A stretch of DNA of 8,233 bases from Deferribacteres bacterium (GTDB lineage: Bacteria; Thermosulfidibacterota; Thermosulfidibacteria; Thermosulfidibacterales; Thermosulfidibacteraceae), in contig JAADEW010000058.1 of assembly GCA_013153205.1 (NCBI GenBank), positions 1 to 8,233 of the forward strand, given 5' to 3'. Under the pieces are notes generated by a model, which was given only the letters and a program-made list of their open reading frames with translations, was not told where the DNA came from and made no database searches. Positions 6,911-8,233 of this stretch are shown one piece after another. The position numbers and the translations under genes are program-made. Position 1 is the first letter of the stretch; each line of letters begins with the position of its first letter.

Positions 6911-8114
6911 ATTTAAGCTTGTTGATAGCCTCCTCTATTCTGTCAAGCCCCTTCTTGATGTTCTCCATGGATGTGGCGTAGGACAGCCTCGCGCAGTTGT
7001 CGTCTCCAAAGGCAACACCGGGGACTATGGCCACCTTAAATTCGTCAAGGAGGTATGCGGCAAAGTCCATGGAGCCTTCTATGACTTTGCCGTTGTAGGA
7101 TTTTCCATACACCCCGGAGAAGTTGGGGAACACATAGAAAGAGCCGTGGGGCTTGAAACAGCTAACCCCTTCAATGGAGTTGAGCCTTTCAACTATGTAG
7201 TCTCTCCTTTCGTTAAATGCCTTTACCATTTCGTAAACCTTGTCCTGAGGCCCTTTCAGGGCTTCCACCGCCGCTTTCTGGGCTATTGATGTGGGATTTG
7301 ATGTGGACTGGCTCTGAAGCTTGCTCATGGCGGCTACCACCTCTTTGTTGCCGCACACCCAGCCTATTCTCCAGCCCGTCATTGAGTATGTTTTAGAGAC
7401 TGCGTTAACCAGAAGCGTTCTTTCCTTCATTTCGGGAGAGACCGTTGCGATGGAGACATGGGTTCTGCCGTCATACAGTATCTTCTCGTAAACCTCGTCG
7501 GAAATAACCCACATATTGGGGTTTTTCTTCAGGATTACCTCTGCTAAAGCTTCAAGCTCCTCTTTTGTGTAGGTGGCTCCCGTGGGATTGCTGGGATAGT
7601 TTAGAATCAGGGCTTTGGTCTTTTCCGTTATGGCTTCCTCAAGCTCCTCCGGCAGGACCTTAAACTCGTTCTCCTCCTTGGTGTAGATGAACACCGGCTT
7701 TGCTCCGGACAGAACCGTCTGGTCGGGATAGGTTACCCAGTAAGGGGCGGGAATTATTACCTCGTCCCCCTCTTCAAAAAGGGCCATGGCTATGTTGTAG
7801 AGGGAGTGCTTGGCTCCGCAGGAGACGATAACTTCGCTCTTGTCGTATTTCAGCCCCTGCTCTTTTTCGGCTTTCTCAATTATGGCTTCTTTGAGCTCGT
7901 CAATTCCGGGAACCGGAGTGTATTTGGTAAATCCCTCTTTTATGGCTTTTATTGCGGCTTCTTTTATGTTTTCCGGCGTGTCAAAATCGGGCTCTCCGGC
8001 TCCGAATCCTACCACATCTATGCCCTCAGCCTTCATGGCCTTAGCCTTTGCCGTGATGGCCAGTGTGGGGGATGGTTTTATAAGGTTTACCCTCTGGGCT
8101 AACTTCACTTCCAT
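6909..8114 (-). CDS. aspC: Class I (Ib-type) aspartate aminotransferase
   Basis: This is a PLP enzyme of fold type I that probably transfers the amino group between aspartate and 2-oxoglutarate; relatives also accept prephenate or other oxo acids. The length of 401 aa is full. The N-terminal signature GAGEPDFDTP is at 38-47. Cofactor-site residues are W126 (PYWVTYP), N176 (NYPSNPTG), D206 and Y209 (SDEVY), the Schiff-base lysine K241 (SKTYSMTGWRIG) with R249, and the carboxylate-binding R376 (ARLSYATS). GAKHSLYN (100-107) is typical of the Ib group. GGGAGGG lies 5 nt before the ATG, which supports the start. It is first in the cluster, 10 bp before leuA, where a branched-chain aminotransferase might be expected. 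The exact substrate cannot be read from the sequence. Confidence 0.9.
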   Translation of the reverse strand: MEVKLAQRVNLIKPSPTLAITAKAKAMKAEGIDVVGFGAGEPDFDTPENIKEAAIKAIKEGFTKYTPVPGIDELKEAIIEKAEKEQGLKYDKSEVIVSCGAKHSLYNIAMALFEEGDEVIIPAPYWVTYPDQTVLSGAKPVFIYTKEENEFKVLPEELEEAITEKTKALILNYPSNPTGATYTKEELEALAEVILKKNPNMWVISDEVYEKILYDGRTHVSIATVSPEMKERTLLVNAVSKTYSMTGWRIGWVCGNKEVVAAMSKLQSQSTSNPTSIAQKAAVEALKGPQDKVYEMVKAFNERRDYIVERLNSIEGVSCFKPHGSFYVFPNFSGVYGKSYNGKVIEGSMDFAAYLLDEFKVAIVPGVAFGDDNCARLSYATSMENIKKGLDRIEEAINKLK

Positions 8115-8119
8115 CTTTT

Positions 8120-8126
8120 CCCTCCC
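8120..8126 (-). promoter_or_regulatory. Ribosome-binding site of aspC
   Basis: On the minus strand GGGAGGG sits 5 nt before the aspC ATG at 8114. It is a strong Shine-Dalgarno that fixes the start. Confidence 0.8.
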
Positions 8127-8133
8127 TTTGTAG

Positions 8134-8145
8134 ATAAGTTCTTAT
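8134..8145. promoter_or_regulatory. Inverted repeat at the predicted transcription start (possible operator)
   Basis: ATAAG-TT-CTTAT is a perfect 5-bp inverted repeat with a 2-bp centre. It lies just downstream of the -10 box and spans the predicted start of the operon transcript. Position suits a repressor site, but the repeat is short and AT-rich and could be chance. Confidence 0.25.
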
Positions 8146-8215
8146 GGAGAATAGACTTTTTGAAGCGTATTTGTCAATCAAGGAAAAAATACTTGAAAAT
8201 GTGGCTAAATTGTAG
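8144..8215 (+). CDS. Possible 23-aa small ORF divergent to aspC (unrecognised)
   Basis: ATG at 8144 opens a frame ending in TAG at 8213-8215, giving 23 residues from MENRLFEAYL to ENVAKL. The peptide is rich in Lys and Glu, with Leu, Phe, Tyr, Ile and Val spaced as in an amphipathic helix. There is no good Shine-Dalgarno upstream, and the frame overlaps the leftward operon promoter. It may be a chance ORF. I do not recognise it and assign no function. Confidence 0.13.
   Translation: MENRLFEAYLSIKEKILENVAKL
8148..8177 (-). promoter_or_regulatory. Sigma70-type promoter of the aspC-leu operon
   Basis: On the minus strand a perfect -35 TTGACA (8172-8177) is followed by an 18-bp spacer and a -10 TATTCT (8148-8153, four of six consensus bases). 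The expected transcript start is near 8141, leaving a leader of about 27 nt before aspC. This is too short for a T-box, riboswitch or leucine-rich attenuator peptide. Confidence 0.6.
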
Positions 8216-8222
8216 GAAACTC

Positions 8223-8228
8223 TATAAT
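8223..8228 (+). promoter_or_regulatory. Possible -10 box at the right edge
   Basis: A perfect TATAAT on the plus strand may serve a rightward gene outside the window. No good -35 lies at 15 to 19 bp; the nearest, TTGAAA (8193-8198), is 24 bp away. Read on the other strand, the overlapping bases 8224-8229 give TATTAT, which could be an extra leftward -10 whose -35 is outside the window. Confidence 0.25.
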
Positions 8229-8233
8229 AGATT

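Larger units (their letters stand above)
645..8177 (-). other. Predicted operon aspC-leuA-leuC-leuD-leuB-cdsA-dxr
   Basis: Seven consecutive leftward genes have spacings of 10, 13, 11 and 10 bp and then two 4-bp overlaps, with no internal gap large enough for a separate promoter and terminator. A sigma70-like promoter precedes the first gene. Co-transcription is inferred from this spacing; promoters inside coding sequence cannot be excluded. No terminator is visible after dxr. Confidence 0.8.

Noticed and set aside
8193..8228. TTGAAA and TATAAT as a complete rightward promoter
   Set aside because: The spacer would be 24 bp, too long for a sigma70 promoter; only the -10 element is kept as a weak candidate.
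8115..8233. T-box, leucine riboswitch or attenuator in front of the operon
   Set aside because: No conserved T-box or terminator-like structure, no leader peptide with Leu codons, and too little space downstream of the predicted promoter.

Overview
The window is an almost gap-free stretch of bacterial chromosome dominated by one leftward (minus-strand) gene cluster. Every gene in it belongs to primary metabolism. The non-mevalonate isoprenoid enzyme Dxr, CDP-diacylglycerol synthesis and a c-di-GMP phosphodiesterase domain show that the source is a bacterium. The proteins are rich in Lys and Glu. The split LeuC (420 aa) and short LeuD (162 aa), together with a class Ib aspartate aminotransferase, are of the kind found in anaerobic or thermophilic lineages such as Aquificota, Deferribacterota and Geobacter-like groups. 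I cannot fix the phylum by reading alone.

Layout from right to left: a roughly 120-bp promoter region (8115-8233) precedes aspC, then leuA, leuC, leuD, leuB, cdsA and dxr, ending at 645. Gaps are 10 to 13 bp among the first five genes, and leuB/cdsA and cdsA/dxr overlap by 4 bp (ATGA). This looks like a seven-gene operon with a TTGACA-N18-TATTCT promoter just upstream of aspC. On the plus strand at the left edge is the C-terminal part of an EAL-domain protein (1-650). It converges on dxr, and the two reading frames overlap by 6 bp with no room for an intergenic terminator.

How the genes work together: the LeuA-family synthase, LeuCD isomerase and LeuB dehydrogenase form the three-step branch from 2-oxoisovalerate to 2-oxoisocaproate. 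The PLP aminotransferase at the head may provide amino-group chemistry. CdsA makes CDP-diacylglycerol for phospholipids, and Dxr commits carbon to isoprenoids, so leucine synthesis is transcriptionally linked to membrane lipid and isoprenoid synthesis.

The most notable observation is that the LeuA-family protein keeps its metal ligands and C-terminal regulatory domain but lacks the conserved His of the family's G-x-H motif (Met297) and a nearby conserved Tyr (Phe308). Otherwise the region is ordinary. I found no mobile elements, CRISPR arrays, tRNA or rRNA genes, riboswitches or defence genes, and no convincing new multi-gene system.
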